From Clostridia bacterium (GTDB lineage: Bacteria; Bacillota; Clostridia; Lachnospirales; Lachnospiraceae): a stretch of DNA of 39,391 nucleotides. Where the stretch lies: NCBI GenBank assembly GCA_910574255.1, contig CAJTAK010000023.1, positions 1 to 39,391 of the forward strand, written 5' to 3'. Of this stretch, positions 32,688 through 39,391 are shown piece after piece. The translations under genes and the position numbers were made by a program. Under the pieces are notes generated by a model. The model saw nothing but the letters and a program-made list of their open reading frames with translations. It ran no database searches and was not told where the DNA came from. Every line of letters starts with the position of its first letter. Position 1 is the first letter of the stretch.

Positions 32688-33609
32688 GGAAAAAAATTTT
32701 GTGTCGGCTGTGCTCTATGTGCACAACCAGGAGTTATATCTGGCCGATTTTCTGAGAAAAATTAATACAATTTTGAGAGAGAACTTTGAAAACTATGAGA
32801 TTATCTGCGTGGATGATCGAAGCACGGACAAGAGTGTTCAGGTAATTGCAGAATTTGCGAAGAGCCTTGAGGAAGCCAGTGCAAGTATTCTTCATATGAG
32901 CTACTATCAGGGGGTGGAGCTGTCTATGAATGCAGGCATGGATTTGGCCATAGGCGATTTCGTGCTTGAGTTTGATAAGGTTTCCTGTGATTTTCCGGAT
33001 GAATTGCTGATGCAGATCTATCGAACATCCCTGGAAGGCTTTGACATTGTAAGCGCTGCGCCGGAACGGGCCGAGAGATGGACTTCGAGGCTGTTTTACC
33101 AGGTCTACAACCGTGCAGCAGGCAAAAGGGCGATGCTGAGGACAGAAACTTTTCGGATCCTGTCCAGACGAGCGGTGAACCGGGTGCATTCCATGTGCCA
33201 GTCTATTCCCTATCGAAAGGCGGTCTATGCAAATTGCGGGCTGCAGATAAAAACCTTGACCTATAAACCTCAGGAACGAAAAGGTGTTATGCTGCCGGAG
33301 GAAAAGGAGATGCGTCGGGATATGGCGTTTAACAGCCTGATTCTGTTTACCAATTTGGGATATCAGGTATCCAGTCTGCTGGCAGGAATGATGATGCTGG
33401 CAGCTCTGTTTATCGGTCTCTATACAATAGTGATCTTTGTGGGTGCTAAGCCGGTAGAAGGATGGACTACAACGATGCTGTTTCTGTCATTGGCCTTTTT
33501 TGGGGTTTTTGCTATTTTTGCCATTATCATTAAATACCTGTCCATTTTGATTGACTTGGTATTTACAAAGCAGCAATATGCAATTGAGGGAATAGAAAAG
33601 CTTAAATAA
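32674..33609 (+). CDS. Membrane-anchored family 2 glycosyltransferase
   Basis: A 311-residue protein. A GT-A domain (VDDRSTDKS at about 46-54; LEFDKV in the place of the DxD region) is followed by two C-terminal membrane helices between about 230 and 295. This is the plan of GtrB-type enzymes that attach a sugar to undecaprenyl phosphate. It overlaps the oxidoreductase gene by 14 bases, so the two are coupled. It would feed the glycan cluster. A bidirectional terminator follows. Confidence 0.85.
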   Translation: MMENKEKNFVSAVLYVHNQELYLADFLRKINTILRENFENYEIICVDDRSTDKSVQVIAEFAKSLEEASASILHMSYYQGVELSMNAGMDLAIGDFVLEFDKVSCDFPDELLMQIYRTSLEGFDIVSAAPERAERWTSRLFYQVYNRAAGKRAMLRTETFRILSRRAVNRVHSMCQSIPYRKAVYANCGLQIKTLTYKPQERKGVMLPEEKEMRRDMAFNSLILFTNLGYQVSSLLAGMMMLAALFIGLYTIVIFVGAKPVEGWTTTMLFLSLAFFGVFAIFAIIIKYLSILIDLVFTKQQYAIEGIEKLK

Positions 33610-33612
33610 CAG

Positions 33613-33660
33613 AAAAATCAGGACAGAATTTGCAAAACAAATGTCTGCCCTGATTTTTAA
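33613..33660. terminator. Bidirectional terminator
   Basis: AAAAATCAGG-ACAG pairs with CTG-CCCTGATTTTT, with A and T runs on both sides. It serves the plus-strand glycosyltransferase and the minus-strand acyltransferase-like gene. Confidence 0.85.
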
Positions 33661-33663
33661 GTG

Positions 33664-34578
33664 TTATCTCCGGTCTATTTTGTCATGAATCACTTCTTTG
33701 GGTCGTTCCATCAACTGTTCCGGTTTCGAAATGCCGCTCTTGATATGCTTAAAGCCAATGGCATAGATAAAACCGTCGCAGATGCGCTCATCCACTACAA
33801 ACTTCATATTCAGATAAGTCTTACGACGCAGGTTTCCTTTCCGATCTAACTCATGAACCGTTTCCTTGCTCCCTATGGCTCCAAAGATAGAGATTGTACC
33901 GAATTCGTAGATATGGTGATACACCGGCTGCATTCCGATAGAGCCCATATTTGTGATAAAGAAGCTGGAATGGAAGGGACTTAAGCCTGTGATTTTCCTG
34001 GGAATTAAACCATAACGATCCAGAAATTTCAAAAGGGAAAAGACAAAGCGGATCAGCCATCCGGGAATCAGGGCCAGAGCCAGCTCCAGCTTGTCAAAAT
34101 CATTTCGATTCTCATCCTCGGCAACCTTTTTGGTACGGTCAATGGGATTGGCCAATGCTTCGATTTCTTTGACCACCTCCGGCAAAGTGGCATCCATCTC
34201 AAAACGGGGCATAATGGTAGTGCGCTCACTGTCCCTCTGCATTCCCTTCATAACTACCATAGAACCCTTCATTTCATTCCGGGCATAAATATTATTTCTC
34301 TGAATAAAACGGTTTAATTCAGGAACCTGGGAATAGGTACGCACGATTGCTGCAAAGACAATGTGATATAGGGTAAGGCCGGGAATCTGGCTCTTGCGCA
34401 TAGTATGTAAAAATTCCTGTGTATGGGTAATATCAATTCGATCCTCAAACAGTACCCAGCTGTCTGATTTGCTTCTCATTATATATGGAATCAGTTTCCC
34501 CATAGGATCCAGATTCCGCACAAGAAAGCCGTCATTCCGATCACCGAAACGGCGCTTTCTGCCTTCTAGTGGTTTCAT
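33664..34578 (-). CDS. E2-like acyltransferase-fold protein lacking the catalytic His
   Basis: A 304-residue protein with the fold of the 2-oxoacid dehydrogenase E2 or chloramphenicol acetyltransferase catalytic domain. The C-terminal NMKFVVDERICDGFIYA corresponds to the E2 signature with DHRxxDG, but here it reads DERICDG (about 263-269), so the catalytic His is Glu. There is no lipoyl domain and no E1 or E3 gene nearby. It is probably a stand-alone homologue with a changed or non-catalytic function. Upstream a -35/-10 pair reads leftward. Confidence 0.8.
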   Translation of the reverse strand: MKPLEGRKRRFGDRNDGFLVRNLDPMGKLIPYIMRSKSDSWVLFEDRIDITHTQEFLHTMRKSQIPGLTLYHIVFAAIVRTYSQVPELNRFIQRNNIYARNEMKGSMVVMKGMQRDSERTTIMPRFEMDATLPEVVKEIEALANPIDRTKKVAEDENRNDFDKLELALALIPGWLIRFVFSLLKFLDRYGLIPRKITGLSPFHSSFFITNMGSIGMQPVYHHIYEFGTISIFGAIGSKETVHELDRKGNLRRKTYLNMKFVVDERICDGFIYAIGFKHIKSGISKPEQLMERPKEVIHDKIDRR

Positions 34579-34626
34579 CTAATAGTGCTCCCTCCTGATT
34601 TTAACTCTGCATAACTCTAAAACAAT

Positions 34627-34654
34627 TTTATACTAAACAGGAAATGCTTGTCAA
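34627..34654 (-). promoter_or_regulatory. Promoter of the acyltransferase-like gene
   Basis: On the minus strand: TTGACA (34649-34654), a 16-base spacer, TATAAA (34627-34632), 49 bases before the ATG at 34578. Confidence 0.7.
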
Positions 34655-34668
34655 CAGGAAAGCCGCTA

Positions 34669-34698
34669 TTGAAAAGATATACCAGTTTATGATATAGT
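34669..34698 (+). promoter_or_regulatory. Promoter of the solute-binding protein-pyrC operon
   Basis: TTGAAA (34669-34674), 18 bases, TATAGT (34693-34698). It is divergent from the promoter at 34627-34654, only 15 bases away. The leader before the ATG is about 105 bases. Confidence 0.6.
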
Positions 34699-34807
34699 GA
34701 TAAAAGTCATTATTATTTACAATTGTGAGATGGAATGCTGTTCCTAGAATCCCCTTTTGAGGCTGAGCGGGATTGTGAATCAAGATAAAGAGTCAGGAGG
34801 CTTTGGA

Positions 34808-36220
34808 ATGACCGTGTGGAAGAAGGTACTTGCGCTTACCATGAGCGGAATACTAGTTTTTGGAATGAGCGCCTGTAAAGGCAAAGAGCCAGAGGGCGAT
34901 GAGATAGAGATAGAAGTGGCAGAGGAGCCGGAAGAAGCGGGAGAATCGGGAGAACCGGAAGAAACCATAGAGGTGGTCTCAGATCTGGAAGCAAGCATCT
35001 CCTGGTGGACTTACCCGGTGTTTGTCCAGGATGAGGGTCAGGAGGAAGGCGCTTATGAACAGACATTGATTCAGGAGTTTAATAAGAAATATCCCAACAT
35101 TCGGGTAGAACTTAAGATGCTGGATTATACTCAGGGTCCGGATGAGGTCCAGGCATTGATTGACGGCGAGGGATTGGAACTGCCCAATGTTCTGCTGGAT
35201 GAGCCGGGCCGTATTGGTATCTATGCGAAGGAAGGGGTTTTGACGGATTTGACCTCTATGTTTACGGAGGAAATGGCTGCAGATGTGGTCAGCGAAGGGA
35301 TCTTAAGCGCCTGCAGAAACGAGGGAGCTTATGTAATGTATCCGTTTAGTGCGTCTAATTATGTGATGGCTTTTAACCGTTCTATGATTGAAGGATCCGG
35401 TGCTATTGAACTGATGAACCGGGAAGGGGCCTGCACCTGGACCACGGAAGCCTTTGAACAGGTATTGGAGAGGCTTGGCAATTCTCAGTTTAACGGAGGA
35501 ATCCTTTACTGCTCAGGCATCGCCGGAGACTATGCCAGCCGTTCCTTCCTTACAAATCTCTATGACGGAAGCCTGATGAATGAGGATGGGACAGCTTATA
35601 CCATGAATAGTGAGGCAAATCAGCAGGCATTAACCAAGGTAAAGGAGTGGATGGATAAGGGATGGGTTCTGAATGGATCCGGATCTACGGGAGCAGATGC
35701 CGTATCCTCCTTTGTGAATGGCGACAATTCCTTCTGCCTGCTCTGGAGTCTTCCCCAGGCATTGGCCAATGCCCAGGCACTCCAGGAAAATGGCGTGGAG
35801 GTAGTTGTGATGCCCTATCCTTCCGAAGACGGTGTACCGGAGCTTGAGTATATGCTGAAAGGCTTCTGTATTTTTAAGACGGAAGATGAGAAGCAAGAAG
35901 AGGCATCCCGTTATCTGGTGGACTTTCTGTGTAATGATGAAAGTAAAGCGGCGGAAAATGTGGTGCGAAGCGGAGGCTTCCCGGTCCGCACATCCATGGG
36001 AGATGTGTACGGTGGCAATGAGGAAGCGCTGCTTTATGAGGCCCTTCTCCCTTACAGCGGAACTTACTACAACCATGTAGAAGGCTTTGAGGAAATGAGA
36101 GTATATTGGTATCAGATGCTGGCAGAGATTCTGAATGGAGAATACAGCGTTAAGGAGTCAACAGACAGCTTCGTAGAATATGCCAATAAGACATTGGAAC
36201 CAAAAGGGGAAGAAGAATGA
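34808..36220 (+). CDS. Orphan extracellular solute-binding lipoprotein (ABC type 1)
   Basis: A 470-residue protein. The start at 34808 is chosen because AGGAGG lies nine bases upstream; the in-frame ATG at 34757 has none. The signal peptide ends in a lipobox GMSAC with Cys23, so it is anchored on the outer face of the membrane. An acidic Glu-rich linker (about 27-60) precedes the family 1 solute-binding domain (ISWWTYPVF, YEQTLIQEFNKKYPNIRVELKML). Such proteins deliver sugars or related solutes to ABC permeases, but no permease or ATPase gene lies nearby. Its stop overlaps the pyrC start (ATGA). Confidence 0.85.
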   Translation: MTVWKKVLALTMSGILVFGMSACKGKEPEGDEIEIEVAEEPEEAGESGEPEETIEVVSDLEASISWWTYPVFVQDEGQEEGAYEQTLIQEFNKKYPNIRVELKMLDYTQGPDEVQALIDGEGLELPNVLLDEPGRIGIYAKEGVLTDLTSMFTEEMAADVVSEGILSACRNEGAYVMYPFSASNYVMAFNRSMIEGSGAIELMNREGACTWTTEAFEQVLERLGNSQFNGGILYCSGIAGDYASRSFLTNLYDGSLMNEDGTAYTMNSEANQQALTKVKEWMDKGWVLNGSGSTGADAVSSFVNGDNSFCLLWSLPQALANAQALQENGVEVVVMPYPSEDGVPELEYMLKGFCIFKTEDEKQEEASRYLVDFLCNDESKAAENVVRSGGFPVRTSMGDVYGGNEEALLYEALLPYSGTYYNHVEGFEEMRVYWYQMLAEILNGEYSVKESTDSFVEYANKTLEPKGEEE

Positions 36221-37482
36221 TAGGGATTTGCGGCGTGCGTGTGCTGGATCCGGCAAACGGGAGAGATGAGAAGCTTAATCTGGTCATTGCGGACGGAAAG
36301 ATTGTATCTACAGATAAGGTGATTTCAGAAGAGGACTGCAGCGAGATTCTGGAAGGGGCCGGCCTGGTGGCGGCGCCGGGATTGGTGGATATACATGTTC
36401 ATTTTCGGGATCCGGGACTGACCTATAAAGAGGATATTGAGACAGGGGCCCGTGCAGCAGCCAGAGGAGGTTTTACGACAGTAGTCTGTATGGCAAATAC
36501 AAAGCCGGTAATAGACTCTCCGGAGATACTGTCTGAAGTGCTGGAAAAAGGGAAAAAGACCGGAATTCATGTGAAAAGCTGTGCTTGTGTAACAAAAGGG
36601 ATGAAGGGAAAGGAACTGACAGATATGGAAAGACTTCATGCCCTTGGAGCAGCCGGGTTTACAGATGACGGCATTCCGATATTGGACAGTGAGCTTTTGA
36701 GACAGGCCATGGAGACGGCAGCCCGCCTGGGCGTTCCCATCAGTCTTCATGAAGAGGATCCGGCGTTGATTGAAAATAACGGAATTAACCAGGGGGAAGT
36801 ATCAAAGAAGCTTGGAATCGGCGGTTCACCTGCCATGGCGGAGATACGCCTTGTCAAAAGGGATTGCCTTCTGGCCGGAGAGACAGGGGCAAAGGTGAAC
36901 ATTCAGCATATCAGTGCGGCGAAAGCGGTAGAAGCAGTTCGGCAGGCCAAGGCAAGAGGGGCATGTGTGACAGCAGAAGCAACTCCACACCATTTTACAT
37001 TGACGGAGGAGGCTGTGCTTACCTGGGGAACCTGCGGAAAGATGAATCCGCCTCTGCGGACAGAGGAAGATCGTCAGGCCATTATTGCAGGCTTAAGAGA
37101 CGGAACGATAGATATTATAGCCACCGATCATGCGCCCCACAGTGAGGAAGAGAAAGCCAGACCTCTTACAGAGGCTCCCAGCGGAATCATTGGTCTGGAG
37201 ACAGCATTGGCTCTTGGAATTACAGAGCTTGTTAAGCCAGGGCATTTGACACTGATGCAGCTTATGGAAAAGATGAGCCGAAACCCGGCTCTCCTGTATG
37301 GATTCGACTATCCGGGAATAGTGCCGGGAGCGCCTGCCGATCTGGTGATCTTTGATGAAAAAGAGCTTTGGACAGTGGAAGAATTTGCATCCAAAGCAGT
37401 GAACTCTCCTTTTCGGGGAAGAACCTTGCAGGGAAAGGTCCGCTACACTATTTGCGGCGGAGAGATTGTATATAAAGGGTAA
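36217..37482 (+). CDS. pyrC: Dihydroorotase (PyrC), pyrimidine synthesis
   Basis: A 421-residue amidohydrolase that closes N-carbamoyl-aspartate to dihydroorotate. Metal and catalytic residues: H60 and H62 in DIHVHFRDPG, D in FTDDGIP, H in SLHEED, H in NIQHISA and D304 in ATDHAPH, agreeing with class I bacterial dihydroorotases. Length is normal. It lies four bases inside the end of the solute-binding protein gene, without other pyr genes in the window. No pyrimidine attenuator is seen before it. Confidence 0.95.
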   Translation: MIGICGVRVLDPANGRDEKLNLVIADGKIVSTDKVISEEDCSEILEGAGLVAAPGLVDIHVHFRDPGLTYKEDIETGARAAARGGFTTVVCMANTKPVIDSPEILSEVLEKGKKTGIHVKSCACVTKGMKGKELTDMERLHALGAAGFTDDGIPILDSELLRQAMETAARLGVPISLHEEDPALIENNGINQGEVSKKLGIGGSPAMAEIRLVKRDCLLAGETGAKVNIQHISAAKAVEAVRQAKARGACVTAEATPHHFTLTEEAVLTWGTCGKMNPPLRTEEDRQAIIAGLRDGTIDIIATDHAPHSEEEKARPLTEAPSGIIGLETALALGITELVKPGHLTLMQLMEKMSRNPALLYGFDYPGIVPGAPADLVIFDEKELWTVEEFASKAVNSPFRGRTLQGKVRYTICGGEIVYKG

Positions 37483-37496
37483 CATGTACAAAAGAT

Positions 37497-37532
37497 AACT
37501 CCAAGTGTAAAAGAGATGCACTTGGAGTTACT
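37497..37532. terminator. Bidirectional terminator between pyrC and the XRE gene
   Basis: AACTCCAAGTG (37497-37507) pairs with CACTTGGAGTT (37519-37529), followed by ACTTTTC on the plus strand. It overlaps the stop codon of the convergent XRE gene. Confidence 0.8.
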
Positions 37533-37941
37533 TTTCGTTATCGGATGCCTGCTGTGATTCTGCCCATTTCTTTTTGAAACGGACAAATTCCCGGACTTCC
37601 TTTTGAACTTCCGAAGGAAGGGATTTATAATTGATTAACATACGTGCCTCGGCACCATTCAAAGGAATTGCGCTGGTTTCTGGTGCAATAGCAAAATGCT
37701 CATTGGCAGTGGAATCTGCAATCTGCTTGGCAGACAGATCCGCATAAAGCAGCATATCTACCGATACGCCATAAAAATCAGCCAGATAACAGACAGCTTC
37801 CAGATCCGGGAGTCCCTTTCCGTTTTCATATAAGGAATAGGTTTGGCGTGCAACGTGAATAAGTTCGCTGATATATTTTTGAGGATATTCATTTGCAATA
37901 CGCAGTGCACGCATGTTGATTGCAATTCTTATTTCACGCAT
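37528..37941 (-). CDS. XRE-family transcriptional regulator
   Basis: A 137-residue DNA-binding protein. Residues about 8-65 form an HTH_3-type domain (KYISELIHVARQTYSLYENGKGLPDLEAVCYLADFYGVSVDMLL), which is complete. The C-terminal 70 residues are helical (LPSEVQKEVREFVRFKKKW) and probably mediate dimerisation. GGAGGG lies upstream of the minus-strand ATG. Two inverted repeats upstream, at 37980-37993 and 38036-38053, are candidates for its own operator. Target genes are unknown. Confidence 0.88.
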   Translation of the reverse strand: MREIRIAINMRALRIANEYPQKYISELIHVARQTYSLYENGKGLPDLEAVCYLADFYGVSVDMLLYADLSAKQIADSTANEHFAIAPETSAIPLNGAEARMLINYKSLPSEVQKEVREFVRFKKKWAESQQASDNEK

Positions 37942-37971
37942 CCCATTGTTCCCTCCCGAAATGATGGGTAT

Positions 37972-37977
37972 ATTATA
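37972..37977 (-). promoter_or_regulatory. -10 box (TATAAT) of the XRE gene
   Basis: Consensus TATAAT on the minus strand, about 30 bases before the ATG. The -35 is poor: TTGTAT at a 19-base spacing is the best candidate. An AGCTTG/CAAGCT inverted repeat sits between the two boxes. Confidence 0.5.
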
Positions 37978-38035
37978 TCAGCTTGCCCAAGCTTTTATAC
38001 AAAATGGGAGGAAATATAGCATAACAAATTATATA

Positions 38036-38053
38036 TGTCATTTTGAAATGACA
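38036..38053. promoter_or_regulatory. 18-bp inverted repeat, probable operator
   Basis: TGTCATTT-TG-AAATGACA is a perfect eight-base inverted repeat with a two-base centre, too tight for a hairpin loop, which suits a homodimeric regulator. It lies about 95 bases upstream of the XRE gene and near the end of the CYTH gene. Confidence 0.5.
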
Positions 38054-38097
38054 ATATTGAAAGTCTGATAGAAAATATCATAAGGCAGCTTTAAATA

Positions 38098-38550
38098 TCA
38101 GGAAATCGGACGCTGGCTTAGGGTACTGTTGTGATATTCGGCAGACCAGGTAACTTCTTCTCCGAACCAGTCGGGGGGAAGAAAGGTATGAGCCTGTTCT
38201 TCGGAAGTAAACTCCACTTCTGCCAGAACCAGACCTTCAAAGGGAGCATCAAAGAGATCCAGCTCAATGGTCAGTTTGTCAGGAAGGGGGATGCGGAAGC
38301 GCTTTTTGCGAATCACATTGCCGTCTGCTTTCTGCTTTAAATGCTCATAGCTGTCGGAGGTTAAGGGCAGATTATATTCTTCCCGGCTCATAAGCCCTTT
38401 TGATTTATAGGTCAGGGTATAAGTATTATCACTTCGTCGGACACGGACTACCGGGTTTGTACATAGATAGGCCTGTTCCAAAAGCTGAAAGGGATATGCA
38501 TCCAGATCTTCCGGAAGCCTGGGTATTAAAAATTTGCGTTCAATTTCCAT
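38098..38550 (-). CDS. CYTH-domain protein (triphosphate tunnel enzyme)
   Basis: A 150-residue protein. The start at 38550 (MEIERKF) is chosen because AAAGGAA precedes it and the CYTH ExExK signature (E2, E4, K6) begins there; the longer frame adds 38 residues unlike the family. Alternating charged strands such as VVRVRRSD, TIELDLFD and LAEVEFTSEE line the tunnel. Such enzymes hydrolyse inorganic triphosphate or act on organic triphosphates. Length is normal for short bacterial CYTH proteins. It is divergent from the DJ-1/PfpI gene. Confidence 0.9.
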   Translation of the reverse strand: MEIERKFLIPRLPEDLDAYPFQLLEQAYLCTNPVVRVRRSDNTYTLTYKSKGLMSREEYNLPLTSDSYEHLKQKADGNVIRKKRFRIPLPDKLTIELDLFDAPFEGLVLAEVEFTSEEQAHTFLPPDWFGEEVTWSAEYHNSTLSQRPIS

Positions 38551-38654
38551 ATTCAAAGAGTTCCTTTCTTTTTCATCTATTATAACGCAGCAGGCGGAAG
38601 GCATCCACAGAAGATTTGTGAAATGTCTGGATATTCTTTCGGATATTTGATAAA

Positions 38655-38671
38655 CTGTATTCAAAATACAG
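38655..38671. promoter_or_regulatory. Inverted repeat in the CYTH-PfpI divergent region
   Basis: CTGTATT-CAA-AATACAG, seven-base arms. It could be an operator or small hairpin between the two divergent genes. Confidence 0.4.
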
Positions 38672-38735
38672 CAGGAGCCATGTGACAGACGGCGAATGCA
38701 GAACTGGAATGAAATTGGAATGGAGGATATACAAA

Positions 38736-39287
38736 ATGAAAAAAGTAAGTATTTTTCTTGCGCCTGGTTTTGAAGAGGTGGAGGCGCTGACGCCTATCGA
38801 TCTGCTGCGCCGGGCAGGAGCACAGGTGACTATTGTATCAGTTCAGGCAGAAAAGGCGGTTACAGGTTCGCATCAGATTACTGTAGAGGCAGACACATTA
38901 TTTGAAGACATGGATTTTGAGGATCAGGATCTGCTGATTCTGCCGGGAGGGCAGCCGGGTACCAACAATCTGAAGGCTTGTCAAAAGCTTCGCAGCCTGC
39001 TTGCGGATGCCGACAAAAAAGGGAAGCTTCTTGCGGCTATCTGCGCAGCGCCTACCGTATTCGGGGATATGGGGCTTTTGAAGGGAAAGAAAGCTACCTG
39101 CTATCCTGGCTGTGAAGAGGGGCTGGTCGAGGCAGAATATCTGACAGAGCGCGTGGTGACAGACGGTAACCTGATTACCAGCCGCGGTGTGGGAACGGCA
39201 ATTCCCTTTGGCCTTTCTCTGATTGAACAATTGTTTGGAAAAGAAAAATCGGAAGAAATTAGAAAAAGCATCATTTACGGCCATTAA
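38736..39287 (+). CDS. DJ-1/PfpI-family protein (YajL/DJ-1 subgroup)
   Basis: A 183-residue protein. The start at 38736 follows TGGAGGAT; the earlier in-frame ATG at 38682 is not supported. The nucleophile elbow AAICAAPT holds Cys103, and GFEEVEA carries the conserved Glu. LPGGQPGTNNL is the oxyanion region. The length and motifs fit the DJ-1 subgroup, whose members are linked to oxidative or electrophile stress and cofactor repair; the exact activity is debated. The gene is complete inside the window. Confidence 0.92.
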   Translation: MKKVSIFLAPGFEEVEALTPIDLLRRAGAQVTIVSVQAEKAVTGSHQITVEADTLFEDMDFEDQDLLILPGGQPGTNNLKACQKLRSLLADADKKGKLLAAICAAPTVFGDMGLLKGKKATCYPGCEEGLVEAEYLTERVVTDGNLITSRGVGTAIPFGLSLIEQLFGKEKSEEIRKSIIYGH

Positions 39288-39300
39288 ACCTGAATTATTC

Positions 39301-39332
39301 ACGGCGGTATAAGCCCGCATAAAATCCGCCGT
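39301..39332 (+). other. Hairpin after the DJ-1 gene
   Basis: ACGGCGG (39301-39307) pairs with CCGCCGT (39326-39332). No T-tail follows, so a role in termination is uncertain. Nothing else is seen in the final 100 bases. Confidence 0.35.
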
Positions 39333-39391
39333 AGTTACCATTGCAGCCACTCCTGATACCTTACTCTGTCACAGGATAGCCTAAAAATAGG

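Overview
The window reads as the chromosome of a low-to-moderate GC Firmicute, most likely a gut-type member of the Lachnospiraceae or a close Clostridia relative. Supporting signs are strong AGGAGG-type ribosome binding sites, tightly packed operons with ATGA overlaps, tRNA genes that do not encode CCA, and family content (HAAS/DUF1700-type protein, DUF6311-like protein, PilZ protein, THUMP RNA methyltransferase, Asn/Ser-rich micro-protein). The species cannot be fixed from sequence reading alone.

Region 1 (1-11.35 kb). The 3' end of a 23S rRNA is followed by tRNA-Asn, with no 5S rRNA between or after them in the window. Then comes an accessory block that ends at a second, almost identical tRNA-Asn (11277-11348). 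Inside it are an AlbA_2/Schlafen-type regulator with its own promoter, and a tightly coupled five-gene operon: a DptF-like P-loop ATPase with a four-cysteine cluster, a possible DptG-like protein, a 957-residue protein with faint DptH-like character, a ParA/MinD-type ATPase and an HD-domain phosphohydrolase with a zinc-binding insert. No phosphorothioate modification genes (dndA-E), restriction nuclease, transposase or integrase is visible. This operon is the best candidate here for an undescribed, defence-like system.

Region 2 (11.35-14.05 kb). This is a graveyard and accessory stretch: short coding remnants, three small genes of unknown function that look like immunity-type or accessory proteins, and a 3'-truncated GH1 6-phospho-beta-glucosidase.

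Region 3 (14.1-18.5 kb). An APC-family amino acid permease is followed by an unusually long imperfect palindrome, an M18 aminopeptidase, a GntR/FCD regulator and a PilZ protein. The permease, peptidase and regulator suggest amino acid or peptide use.

Region 4 (18.6-25.4 kb). Two tRNA clusters (Glu, Met or Ile2, Asp, Val, Leu, Arg; then Pro, Gly, Arg, His, Gln, Lys, Leu) flank a HAAS-type membrane protein, an Asn/Ser-rich 50-residue protein, a rhodanese, and a coupled operon of THUMP RNA methyltransferase, papain-like protease, XTP/dITP pyrophosphatase and YfcE-type phosphoesterase.

Region 5 (25.4-33.65 kb). This is a glycan or envelope cluster: two polytopic membrane proteins (one DUF6311-like), an atypical SDR, two GT2 glycosyltransferases, a TIM-barrel sugar isomerase and an FAD oxidoreductase, with convergent units separated by bidirectional terminators.

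Region 6 (33.66-39.4 kb). An E2-like acyltransferase homologue lacking the catalytic His is divergent from an orphan lipoprotein solute-binding protein that is translationally coupled to dihydroorotase (pyrC). An XRE regulator, a CYTH protein and a DJ-1/PfpI protein follow.

All function calls come from reading motifs by eye. No database search was run.
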